Of a stretch of DNA of 6,382 bases, positions 1 to 6,140 are shown piece by piece; position 1 is the stretch's first letter, and each line of letters starts with the position of its first letter. The DNA is from Chitinophagaceae bacterium (GTDB lineage Bacteria > Bacteroidota > Bacteroidia > Chitinophagales > Chitinophagaceae): assembly GCA_947489175.1 (NCBI GenBank), contig CANLED010000127.1:1-6382 (forward strand). The letters run 5' to 3'. The notes under the pieces are model-generated. The model was not told where the DNA came from, did no database searches, and saw only the letters and a list, made by a program, of their open reading frames with translations. The position numbers were made by a program, and so were the translations under genes.

Positions 1-896
1 TTTTCCCTTTTGTCATCCAGGGAAACGCCAAATATTTCAAAGTTGCTTTCTTTGAGGCTATTGTAGGCTTTAACCATATTGGGGTTTTCAGCACGGCATG
101 GACCACACCAACTGGCCCAGAAATCAATGAGCACGTACTTCCCCTTAAACGATGAGAGTGAAACTGGATTTCCAGCCTGGTCATTGATTGTAAAATCAAT
201 GGCTTTACTTCCAATCTTTAAAGATTTCGCTTTTTCAATTCTTGCCTTGAGTATTGTCCCCTTTTCACTTGCTTGTAATTCTTTTGAAAGAAAGTTAAAG
301 ACAGAATCTAGCGGATCCGGATCAATGATTACTCCCCGATTTGAAACAATATCCCATGAAACAATTGATCCTGAATGAGCTTTAATAAAATTATTCTCAA
401 TAATATTAACCTTTGGATACAAAATTTTATACAATCCCCTAAGACGCATTTTTGTTGAATCATCAGTGTCGTTACTTTTTAAAAGTCCCGAAAGATTACT
501 ATAAATATTATTAATCCAAAGCAATGAATCTTGCAACTGAGCATATTGATCTTGCTCAATACCTCCCTTAACAACAGCCGAATTTACATTTTTGAATGCT
601 TCTATTTTGGTAGTTCCCTCAGAGAGATAAAAATACAAATATTCTCTTACAGGATATTTTTCGATTGAATTTACCGCTTGGGTATAAATAGTCGCCTTGA
701 TTGTTTTGTCTAATTCCCCCTTGAAAGAAAATTTTCCATTTTTCAGGATGGCGGAATCTTTCTTCCCCCCGTGGGTAAGGAAAATTTTGAAGGCAGAGTT
801 GGGATGTGAAATACTTCCAACTATTTGATACTTATTCTGACCACTCAAACTATTGCCTATTAAGATGAAGATATAGAAAAAGGCATTCTTTAACAT
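1..896 (-). CDS. TlpA/ResA-type thioredoxin-fold protein with DUF4369-like N-terminus, 3'-truncated by window edge
   Basis: Probable exported thiol-disulfide oxidoreductase of the AhpC/TSA-thioredoxin (TlpA/ResA-like) group, acting in the periplasm. I translated 298 codons from ATG at 896-894; the frame runs off the window at base 1. Residues 1-19 form a Sec-type signal (hydrophobic FFYIFILIG stretch, SLSGQ cleavage region, no lipobox Cys). Residues about 22-115 look like the DUF4369 beta domain common on Bacteroidota thioredoxins, followed by a helical linker to about 225. The thioredoxin domain opens at about 228 (IGSKAIDFTIND) and carries LIDFWASW then WCGPC at 263-267, both redox cysteines (C264, C267) present. 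The cis-proline and last strands are outside the window; relatives are usually about 370-390 residues, so some 75-90 are missing. The frame is open 43 codons upstream of 896 but has no ATG, GTG or TTG there, so this start is firm. It lies 177 bp after the SusD gene on the same strand, probably the same operon. Reductase versus isomerase role cannot be decided. Confidence 0.92.
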   Translation of the reverse strand, partial: MLKNAFFYIFILIGNSLSGQNKYQIVGSISHPNSAFKIFLTHGGKKDSAILKNGKFSFKGELDKTIKATIYTQAVNSIEKYPVREYLYFYLSEGTTKIEAFKNVNSAVVKGGIEQDQYAQLQDSLLWINNIYSNLSGLLKSNDTDDSTKMRLRGLYKILYPKVNIIENNFIKAHSGSIVSWDIVSNRGVIIDPDPLDSVFNFLSKELQASEKGTILKARIEKAKSLKIGSKAIDFTINDQAGNPVSLSSFKGKYVLIDFWASWCGPCRAENPNMVKAYNSLKESNFEIFGVSLDDKRE

Positions 897-1073
897 AATG
901 ATGTTTATTGATTTGAAACTAAATAAACGTAGAGGTCTTGCCCATCTCTCACTCCCCCAAAATAATTGGCTTTGTTTGAATTGATTTTTGTTATGCTCTA
1001 GGAAAGTAAAAACTCCTGCAGCACTTCATAAAAAGACTCAATTAATCAATGTAGCGTTTATAATTCCGGTTTA
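897..1073. other. Spacer between susD-like and thioredoxin-like genes
   Basis: This 177-bp gap separates two co-directional minus-strand genes. I see no strong GC-rich hairpin followed by a T run, so no convincing intrinsic terminator, and no good match to the Bacteroidota promoter pattern (TTTG, about 17-20 bp, TAnnTTTG). The closest string, TTATTTTG on the minus strand, is one base short of the spacing. Read-through from the SusCD genes is therefore plausible but not shown. A 30-codon open stretch without a start codon (997-905, minus) ends in this gap. Confidence 0.6.
905..997 (-). other. Short start-less open tail, possible gene relic or dispersed repeat
   Basis: Between an in-frame TAG (1000-998) and a TAA (907-905) lies a 30-codon open stretch whose translation includes NKANYFGGVRDGQDLYVYL. 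It has no initiation codon, is more G-rich (TTTTGGGGGAGTGAGAGATG) than the surrounding AT-rich spacer, and stops 8 bp before the thioredoxin-like start. It could be the decayed 3' end of a lost gene or a short repeat; it could also be chance. It is not proposed as an expressed gene. Confidence 0.2.
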
Positions 1074-2621
1074 CTAATATATATTTTGCAATAGAATACC
1101 TCTTCCGGAAATCAGCTCATTGTTATGTATTGGCAAAGCATACTTTCTTGAATTTTTTTCAAGTCGATACGTTTGAACAGGTTTAGTTACATCCGGACCT
1201 GATATTGTAATTGGGTAAAATTGCTTGGTCACAATGACATCATCATTAGGGTCAGCATTATTGTTAAACCTTCTAAGATCATACCAGCGCTGTACAAATG
1301 GCATCTCTCTTCTTCTTTCCTGTAAAATTTTTGTAATCGCTTCTGCCTGGCTCGCTGCTGTCAAATTAACTGTAGCACCAGGTTTTATCCTAGCCGTACG
1401 CAAGGTATTGATAGCTGTTAATGCTCCTGATACATTTCCAGTTCTTGCTAGGCATTCTGCTCTTATCAGATACATTTCCGCAGTAGTTGGACCAGAGGGT
1501 ATTCTATCTTTAAAAAAAAATACATACCCAGGTAAACCATTTGTAGGCGTATTAGAGCCAAAATAATAGCTATAATTTTCGACAATATGATACTCATAGC
1601 GTCGATCATTTACCTTATCGTATAAATTCAATAAATCCTGACTAGGCAAATAAAACCACGAACCAAAATTTTGAACACGGAAATACAAAAATTCTTTCCA
1701 TCCAAACATGTCCACAAGATTGGTCTGATTGTTGTGTGTGTAAGGAAATTGGCAAGTAAATGATGGCCCACCAGTAACAGAATAGGTGAATGGGCTACCA
1801 TAATACATCTCAGAAATATTATTATAATTAACAAGCTTGCTATACTCGCCTAGTGCTAAATTGGCGTATTTTAATGCTTCAGTATAATTGTTTCTATTGA
1901 GATAGTACCTCGCAGCAAAACCATTTACAGAAGCTGTGCTTGCACGCCAGTGTTGAGGACGACCTCCAACTTCTAAAGGCTTATTAATTTTTAAAGCCTC
2001 CTGGAGGTCAGATTCAATAAACTGATAAGTTGCCTCCAAAGTGGCACGTGACAAATCTTCTTCAAAACTAGTAGATTTTTTTATAGGTAATCCCATTTCT
2101 GCTTTATTGGCATCTGTATAGGGAAGACAATAAGTATTAGCCAGTTGCCAATAGGCGTATGCCCTTAAAAGATGAGCCTCAGCCTTAAGCCGCGCTTTTT
2201 CAGCATCTGTTCCGCCTGTTACTTTTCCTAAATTTACCAATACAGCATTCGCATAAAAAACATCTCTCCACTCTCCGCTACCTGATGCCCACAATGCATC
2301 TGAGTTAGCAGTAAATTTATTGAAATCAATATCCCAAAAAGCCCTGAAAATATTTGGAAGAAAAGTAAAATTTCCTCTTTTATTATCATACGTTGTTGCG
2401 TTCAACCCGTAATCATCTGTTCCCATCCAAGCTGGGTTTTCGTCGCTGTAGAGCGTACCATATTGTTCCATTAGCGCATTGAGCTGCTCTATTGTCTCTA
2501 ATGGCAAAGAACTGTTTTTGCTCGCCCTTTCGTCAAGGAATTTTTGACAGGATCCCAGGCCTACAACCAAAAACACAAAAATACTTATTGCAAGAAAATT
2601 AATGTTTATAATTTTTTTCAT
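1074..2621 (-). CDS. RagB/SusD-family nutrient-binding outer-membrane lipoprotein
   Basis: Surface lipoprotein that caps its partner SusC-type barrel and captures the incoming polymer or oligomer. The product is 515 residues, normal for the family. A lipoprotein signal spans residues 1-24 with lipobox LGSC and acylated Cys25, followed by the family-typical QKFLDE. TPR-like helices are visible: about 143-168 (AEAHLLRAYAYWQLAN), 191-210, 220-247 and a conserved C-terminal pair at 381-415 (AEMYLIRAECLARTG, then INTLRTARI). The signature ILQERRREM...RWYDLRRF lies at 432-452 and the chain ends LPIHNNELISGRGILLQNIY, a variant of the usual C-terminal PI..NE...G..LQN..Y pattern. The start is fixed by the signal peptide and by its place 18 bp after the SusC stop; the leader is AT-rich with no Shine-Dalgarno, normal for Bacteroidota. 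It is surely co-transcribed with the SusC gene. Ligand unknown: SusD sequences diverge too far to predict it. Confidence 0.97.
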   Translation of the reverse strand: MKKIININFLAISIFVFLVVGLGSCQKFLDERASKNSSLPLETIEQLNALMEQYGTLYSDENPAWMGTDDYGLNATTYDNKRGNFTFLPNIFRAFWDIDFNKFTANSDALWASGSGEWRDVFYANAVLVNLGKVTGGTDAEKARLKAEAHLLRAYAYWQLANTYCLPYTDANKAEMGLPIKKSTSFEEDLSRATLEATYQFIESDLQEALKINKPLEVGGRPQHWRASTASVNGFAARYYLNRNNYTEALKYANLALGEYSKLVNYNNISEMYYGSPFTYSVTGGPSFTCQFPYTHNNQTNLVDMFGWKEFLYFRVQNFGSWFYLPSQDLLNLYDKVNDRRYEYHIVENYSYYFGSNTPTNGLPGYVFFFKDRIPSGPTTAEMYLIRAECLARTGNVSGALTAINTLRTARIKPGATVNLTAASQAEAITKILQERRREMPFVQRWYDLRRFNNNADPNDDVIVTKQFYPITISGPDVTKPVQTYRLEKNSRKYALPIHNNELISGRGILLQNIY

Positions 2622-2639
2622 ATAAAATCAATTAATATT
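2622..2639 (-). promoter_or_regulatory. Translation start region of the susD-like gene
   Basis: The 18-bp susC-susD junction reads AATATTAATTGATTTTAT on the minus strand, directly before ATG. There is no GGAGG-like element. The 8-mer AATATTAA, ending 10 nt before this ATG, also occurs 12 nt before the susC-like ATG (5956-5949), so both genes share an AT-rich leader element of the kind expected where initiation depends on an unstructured leader rather than on Shine-Dalgarno pairing. Confidence 0.4.
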
Positions 2640-5600
2640 TTAAAAATCTAATTTTAAACCTATGGTTGTTTTAGGTCTTGGATTAAGGGTTCCAAGCGCA
2701 TAAAGCGGGTCTTCCCCGTATTTATTAGAAAGAAGTACAAACAAATCGTTGCCCTGAACATAAACCCGCAAATTGTTTATCCCCCCCTTGGACAATAATT
2801 TACCTGGGAAATTATAAGTGAGATTAACCTCTTGCATCCTCAACCATGATGCACTTTCACCAAGATAAGAGAGGTTACCGTAAAACCTATCCCAAAAGAA
2901 AAATCTTGCTTCATTAGGGTTTTGTGGCATTGTAAGCACTTCATTTGATTTCTTTGCTGTAGCATCAAGAATTTCACCTACAAATTTGTTCGGCAATACT
3001 CTTCCTCCAAATTGAACCGGATAATTAAATCCACGGCGTTGGAATACATGACCAAAATTACCGGTTACAATAAAAGAAAAATTAATCCCTTTATAATCAA
3101 ACCCACTTGAAAACCCCATTGTATAAGGCGCAACCATTGTACCAACATTTTCGAGATATGTTCGTCCGTCACCTGGTGTGAAAGAAGCCATATCAAATTT
3201 TACTCCATCCGGTCCTAATACTGTGGGCTGAGGAAATGGAGTTGCATTGTTAAACCCAGTATATTTATACATCCAAAGAGTATTGGCATTATATCCAACT
3301 GCGTAAGAGGAAGTATTTCTAGCAGCCAATGAAAAAGAATTATACTGTGTAAGAAACAAAGATGTAATCTCGTTTTTGTTATAAGAGAAATTAAGATTAC
3401 CCCTCCAAACAAAGTTCTTTGCAATTTTTGCTGTAGTACCAATTTCAAGTTCAACTCCCTTATTCACCATTGATGCATTGTTAAGAAATTGAGAGGTACT
3501 ACCATTTACTGCGGGTATTGCAACAAAAGCCAGTAAATCTTTCCCTTTTCTTTGATAGTAATTCATGCTTCCAAACAGTTTCCCTTTAAATAAAGAGTAA
3601 TCAATCCCAAAATTGGTTGTTCCTGTTTTTTCCCAGCGTAAGGATGGATTACCCAGGCTTGAAAAGAAAGCGGTAAATTGATTTGTATAAATATTTGGAG
3701 TTGCACTAAGACCAAGCAATGGTACAAAAGAAGTACTCCTATCCTGGTTTCCGTTATAACCATAAGTTGCTTTAACTGTAAGTCGATCAACAAAACTTAC
3801 ATTAAAAAATTTCTCTTTCCATAACTGCCAGCTTAAACCAACAGACCAAAATGGATTGTATCTTAACTTTGGATCATCTGTTACAAAATTTGCACCATCG
3901 GCCCTTGCACTTCCTGACAAAATATACTTATCATCATAGGTGTACGCTAGATTCCCAAAAACAGAAAAGAAACGGTCAGTGGTATATCCAAATGAATTGG
4001 TATAACCGAAAGTTGTTGTTTGGTTTACCCAATTTCTAATGGTCAAATTGGTTGGTGGTAGGGTGCCATTTTGACTGCCATTTACAGGAGTTCCGCCAGG
4101 CCCGTTAGGGAATGTCCCCAATTGCATCGTGGCATCATTATATCCATAGGTTGTTGGCTGCCCGAAAGTCTGAACCACTCTGCTTTGCTGTTCGGTACCC
4201 GCTAAAAAATTTATTTCGTGTTTTGAACTGATTATTTTGTTAAACCTTACTAGATTTCTGAAATTCCAGGCAATCACCTGTGATCTGTTCTGATCCAATA
4301 TTTCTCCCTTAGGTAAGTTAGGAATAGGCGCTGTAGTCATTGCACCAGGGATTGTTGGATTCCAAAAAGCTGCTTGGTTCACAGTAATTCTCGTTGTATA
4401 ACTATTTGTATCACTAAGATTACGCAATTGTGAATTAAAATTCTCGTACTGTATACTTGATTCAATACTGAAGCCCTTCATAGGTTTAAGAACAAGACCA
4501 GCTTGAACCCTTGCATTGTATTCCCTGGTTACATTGCTGCGACTTCTTGTTTCCCGAACCAGGTTATAGCTCCAGTCCCTGTAAGGAAAAAGGTTAGTAG
4601 GGATTCCCCTACTCAAAAGAGGTGTATAATATCTTTCTGAGGTACTTGTATAACTTCCGTCTGGATTTTGTAACATTTCATATGGAGCAAGTCTTTGTAT
4701 CTCTCCAAGAGTAGCGCCATTATTAGTGAACTTATTGTACTGGACCATTGTATTCAGATTAAAATCAAGCCACTTCTTGACGTTAATTGTATTCCGATAA
4801 TTCAACAAAAATCTATCGTTATAGGTCTCCTTAAAATTAGACTGATTCTGCTCAAACAAGAAAGAAATAGAATTATTCATTCTTCCGGTCGAACTGAATA
4901 GGCTGAGGTTATACTGCTTTGTTACTGGATTGCTTAGCAGAAGATCTGAGATTTGTTGACTATTATTTAGTCCCTTCAGGCTATCTAAAATGAAATCTCT
5001 TCTCACTGGTGTCATAAAACCTAGTTTCGTTTCATTCAAAGCCGTCTGTCCAGGTGTCATGTTGTAACCAAATTGTGTAACAATTCCATTGTTTGCAGTT
5101 GCCCCCCATTTGTCAAATGATAGTTTTTCGTATTCTACCTGCTGTGAAGAGGATGCTAAAGGATTTGAATACTTTAAGTCTATTTTACCGCCAATGCGTG
5201 TAAATGTGCTAAACTCAACCTTTAAGGGTGTTCCTTTTTTTGCATTTTTTGTAGTTATAACTATAACACCATTCACAGCCCTGGAGCCCCAAATTGATGA
5301 TGCAGCTGCGTCTTTTAAAATGGTGACAGCTTCTACATCATTTGGATTGACAGTATTATAACTTCCTTGTATCGGAAAACCATCTACTACAACCAATGGC
5401 TCCTGATTGGCATACAATGTTGATAATCCCCTTATTTGAAAAAAAGGATTTCCCTCCTCATCCATTCTTAGCGCCTGTACACCGGATACCTGACCCACAA
5501 TACGTGAAGAAATATTTGTAGATGGCCTTTCCAATTGCTCTTTGCTTACTGTGCCAAAAGAACCAGTTGCCCTTTCCTTTGGAATGGTCTGATAACCTGT

Positions 5601-5936
5601 GGAAATAACTACTTCAGCAAGCGATCCTTCGGCTTCGGGTAAAACAATAGTTGTTGTATTGACATCACCATTTACAACTAATTCAGTAGTTTTCATACCA
5701 ACATAGGAGATAACCAAAGTCTGCATTCCAGTAGATACTGTAATATTAAATTTGCCATCTGCATTGGTTTTGACACCCTGTTTACCGCCCTTCACACCAA
5801 CACTTGCATTGGTGAGTGGTCGGTTATCGGGTCCAAAAACAGATCCGGTTACTTGCCTGGTTTGCTGCGCAGATGCAGTCAACAGCATTGAAATACCCAG
5901 TAAAAAAAGGATAAAACTTTTGAAAAGCAGTCTCAT
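2640..5936 (-). CDS. SusC/RagA-family TonB-linked outer-membrane transporter
   Basis: TonB-dependent barrel importing a polymer fragment or other large nutrient across the outer membrane with its SusD partner. The product is 1098 residues, typical for SusC. A Sec signal covers 1-23 (cleavage at ASA/QQ). A CarboxypepD_reg-like domain spans about 28-99 (TGSVFGPDNRPLTNASV ... VISYVGM). A TonB-box-like segment, LAEVVISTG, lies at 106-114. The plug at about 120-230 carries QIRG (167-170), LVVVDGFP (181-188), ILKDAAASSIWGSRA (206-220) and NGVIVITTK (222-230). The rest is the 22-strand barrel, ending in the family-typical PRPKTTIGLKLDF with terminal Phe. There is no N-terminal STN domain, so FecI/FecR-type sigma signalling through this protein is unlikely. 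GYQTIPKERATGSF just after the TonB box and IWGSRAVNG in the plug mark a subtype distinct from starch-type SusC (usually IYGSRAANG). It is first in the operon, with SusD 18 bp downstream. Substrate unknown, as no enzyme gene is linked. Confidence 0.97.
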   Translation of the reverse strand: MRLLFKSFILFLLGISMLLTASAQQTRQVTGSVFGPDNRPLTNASVGVKGGKQGVKTNADGKFNITVSTGMQTLVISYVGMKTTELVVNGDVNTTTIVLPEAEGSLAEVVISTGYQTIPKERATGSFGTVSKEQLERPSTNISSRIVGQVSGVQALRMDEEGNPFFQIRGLSTLYANQEPLVVVDGFPIQGSYNTVNPNDVEAVTILKDAAASSIWGSRAVNGVIVITTKNAKKGTPLKVEFSTFTRIGGKIDLKYSNPLASSSQQVEYEKLSFDKWGATANNGIVTQFGYNMTPGQTALNETKLGFMTPVRRDFILDSLKGLNNSQQISDLLLSNPVTKQYNLSLFSSTGRMNNSISFLFEQNQSNFKETYNDRFLLNYRNTINVKKWLDFNLNTMVQYNKFTNNGATLGEIQRLAPYEMLQNPDGSYTSTSERYYTPLLSRGIPTNLFPYRDWSYNLVRETRSRSNVTREYNARVQAGLVLKPMKGFSIESSIQYENFNSQLRNLSDTNSYTTRITVNQAAFWNPTIPGAMTTAPIPNLPKGEILDQNRSQVIAWNFRNLVRFNKIISSKHEINFLAGTEQQSRVVQTFGQPTTYGYNDATMQLGTFPNGPGGTPVNGSQNGTLPPTNLTIRNWVNQTTTFGYTNSFGYTTDRFFSVFGNLAYTYDDKYILSGSARADGANFVTDDPKLRYNPFWSVGLSWQLWKEKFFNVSFVDRLTVKATYGYNGNQDRSTSFVPLLGLSATPNIYTNQFTAFFSSLGNPSLRWEKTGTTNFGIDYSLFKGKLFGSMNYYQRKGKDLLAFVAIPAVNGSTSQFLNNASMVNKGVELEIGTTAKIAKNFVWRGNLNFSYNKNEITSLFLTQYNSFSLAARNTSSYAVGYNANTLWMYKYTGFNNATPFPQPTVLGPDGVKFDMASFTPGDGRTYLENVGTMVAPYTMGFSSGFDYKGINFSFIVTGNFGHVFQRRGFNYPVQFGGRVLPNKFVGEILDATAKKSNEVLTMPQNPNEARFFFWDRFYGNLSYLGESASWLRMQEVNLTYNFPGKLLSKGGINNLRVYVQGNDLFVLLSNKYGEDPLYALGTLNPRPKTTIGLKLDF
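2781..2787 (-). repeat. G7 homopolymer inside the 3' end of the susC-like gene
   Basis: Seven consecutive G on the coding strand encode the end of Lys1050 plus Gly1051-Gly1052. A one-base slip would replace the last 48 residues, which hold the final barrel strands and the terminal Phe needed for outer-membrane assembly. The tract is intact and in frame here. Seven bases is short for a proven contingency locus. Confidence 0.5.
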
Positions 5937-6003
5937 GGTATTCTGGCTTTAATATTAATTAGTATTTCAAAATATCTGTTAAATTACAATTTTCCATAAT
6001 TTT

Positions 6004-6032
6004 TACACGAATACCCTTTTTTTATACACGAA
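6004..6032 (-). promoter_or_regulatory. Tandem 8-bp direct repeats at 21-bp period, candidate regulator site
   Basis: TACACGAA occurs at 6004-6011 and again at 6025-6032 on the plus strand. On the minus strand the copies read TTCGTGTAAAAA and TTCGTGTATAAA, so the match extends to TTCGTGTAWAAA. Start-to-start distance is 21 bp, two helical turns, placing both on the same face of the DNA. They lie 68-96 bp upstream of the SusC start, an expected place for an activator. LytTR-type response regulators (AgrA, ComE, YpdB) are known to bind direct repeats with this period. The assignment is inferred from geometry and from the adjacent sensor-like gene; the regulator is not in the window. Confidence 0.45.
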
Positions 6033-6055
6033 AAGTAGGTTTTGGTTACTTTATT

Positions 6056-6069
6056 AAAAAAAGGGGGGG
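6056..6069. repeat. A7G7 homopolymer pair in the divergent promoter region
   Basis: Seven A (6056-6062) are followed directly by seven G (6063-6069), the G run standing out in an otherwise AT-rich spacer. It sits between the direct repeat and the inverted repeat, so a length change would alter the spacing and helical phase between them. Another run, T7 at 6017-6023, lies between the two direct-repeat copies. Confidence 0.5.
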
Positions 6070-6084
6070 TAAAATCAATCAAAT

Positions 6085-6102
6085 AATAAATAGGTATTTA
6101 TT
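6085..6102. promoter_or_regulatory. 18-bp perfect inverted repeat, candidate operator
   Basis: AATAAATA-GG-TATTTATT: two perfect 8-bp arms around a 2-bp centre, 38 bp upstream of the plus-strand ATG at 6141. The form suits a dimeric DNA-binding protein. No T run follows, and the arms lack G and C, so it is not a terminator. Base composition makes chance palindromes fairly likely, hence modest confidence. Confidence 0.3.
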
Positions 6103-6140
6103 GGGAGTAATCCTTAAATTCCATTATTTGAAATCAAAAT

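Larger units (their letters stand above)
5937..6140. promoter_or_regulatory. Divergent control region between the SusCD operon and the sensor-like gene
   Basis: This 204-bp, strongly AT-rich region separates two outward-facing starts (ATG at 5936 minus; ATG at 6141 plus), so it must hold both promoters. I find no full match to TTTG-N17-20-TAnnTTTG in either direction. The nearest strings are GATATTTTG on the minus strand (about 30-40 bp before the SusC start) and ATTATTTG at 6123-6130 on the plus strand, both imperfect. The latter would leave a leader of only a few bases. The region contains a spaced direct repeat, an inverted repeat and an A7G7 tract, listed separately. Confidence 0.7.

Noticed and set aside
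79..378. Plus-strand open frame of 99 codons
   Set aside because: It is antisense to the thioredoxin-like gene, covering the WCGPC region. The minus-strand frame carries clear family motifs; this one has none.
1010..1073. Possible intrinsic terminator after the SusD gene
   Set aside because: A CTGCAG palindrome and an ATTAAT core followed by TCTTTTT are present, but the possible stems are short and AT-rich, with no G/C-rich hairpin next to the T run.
1225..1566. Plus-strand open frame of 113 codons
   Set aside because: Antisense shadow of the C-terminal half of the SusD gene, with no recognisable domain.
1628..1834. Minus-strand open frame of 68 codons inside the SusD gene
   Set aside because: Out-of-frame overlap of a well-conserved gene; its hydrophobicity is a frame effect of AT-rich codons.
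3215..3793. Two minus-strand frames (79 and 76 codons) inside the SusC gene
   Set aside because: Alternative frames of the barrel-coding region, with no domain and no plausible independent start.
5089..5361. Plus-strand open frame of 90 codons
   Set aside because: Antisense to the conserved plug of the SusC gene; conservation belongs to the minus strand. The plus-strand frames at 3851-4039, 4695-4901 and 5752-5952 are rejected for the same reason.
5965..5980. GATATTTTGAAATAC on the minus strand as a -7 promoter box
   Set aside because: It does not fit TAnnTTTG without shifting a base, and no TTTG lies at the right distance upstream (the nearest TTG is only about 12 bp away).
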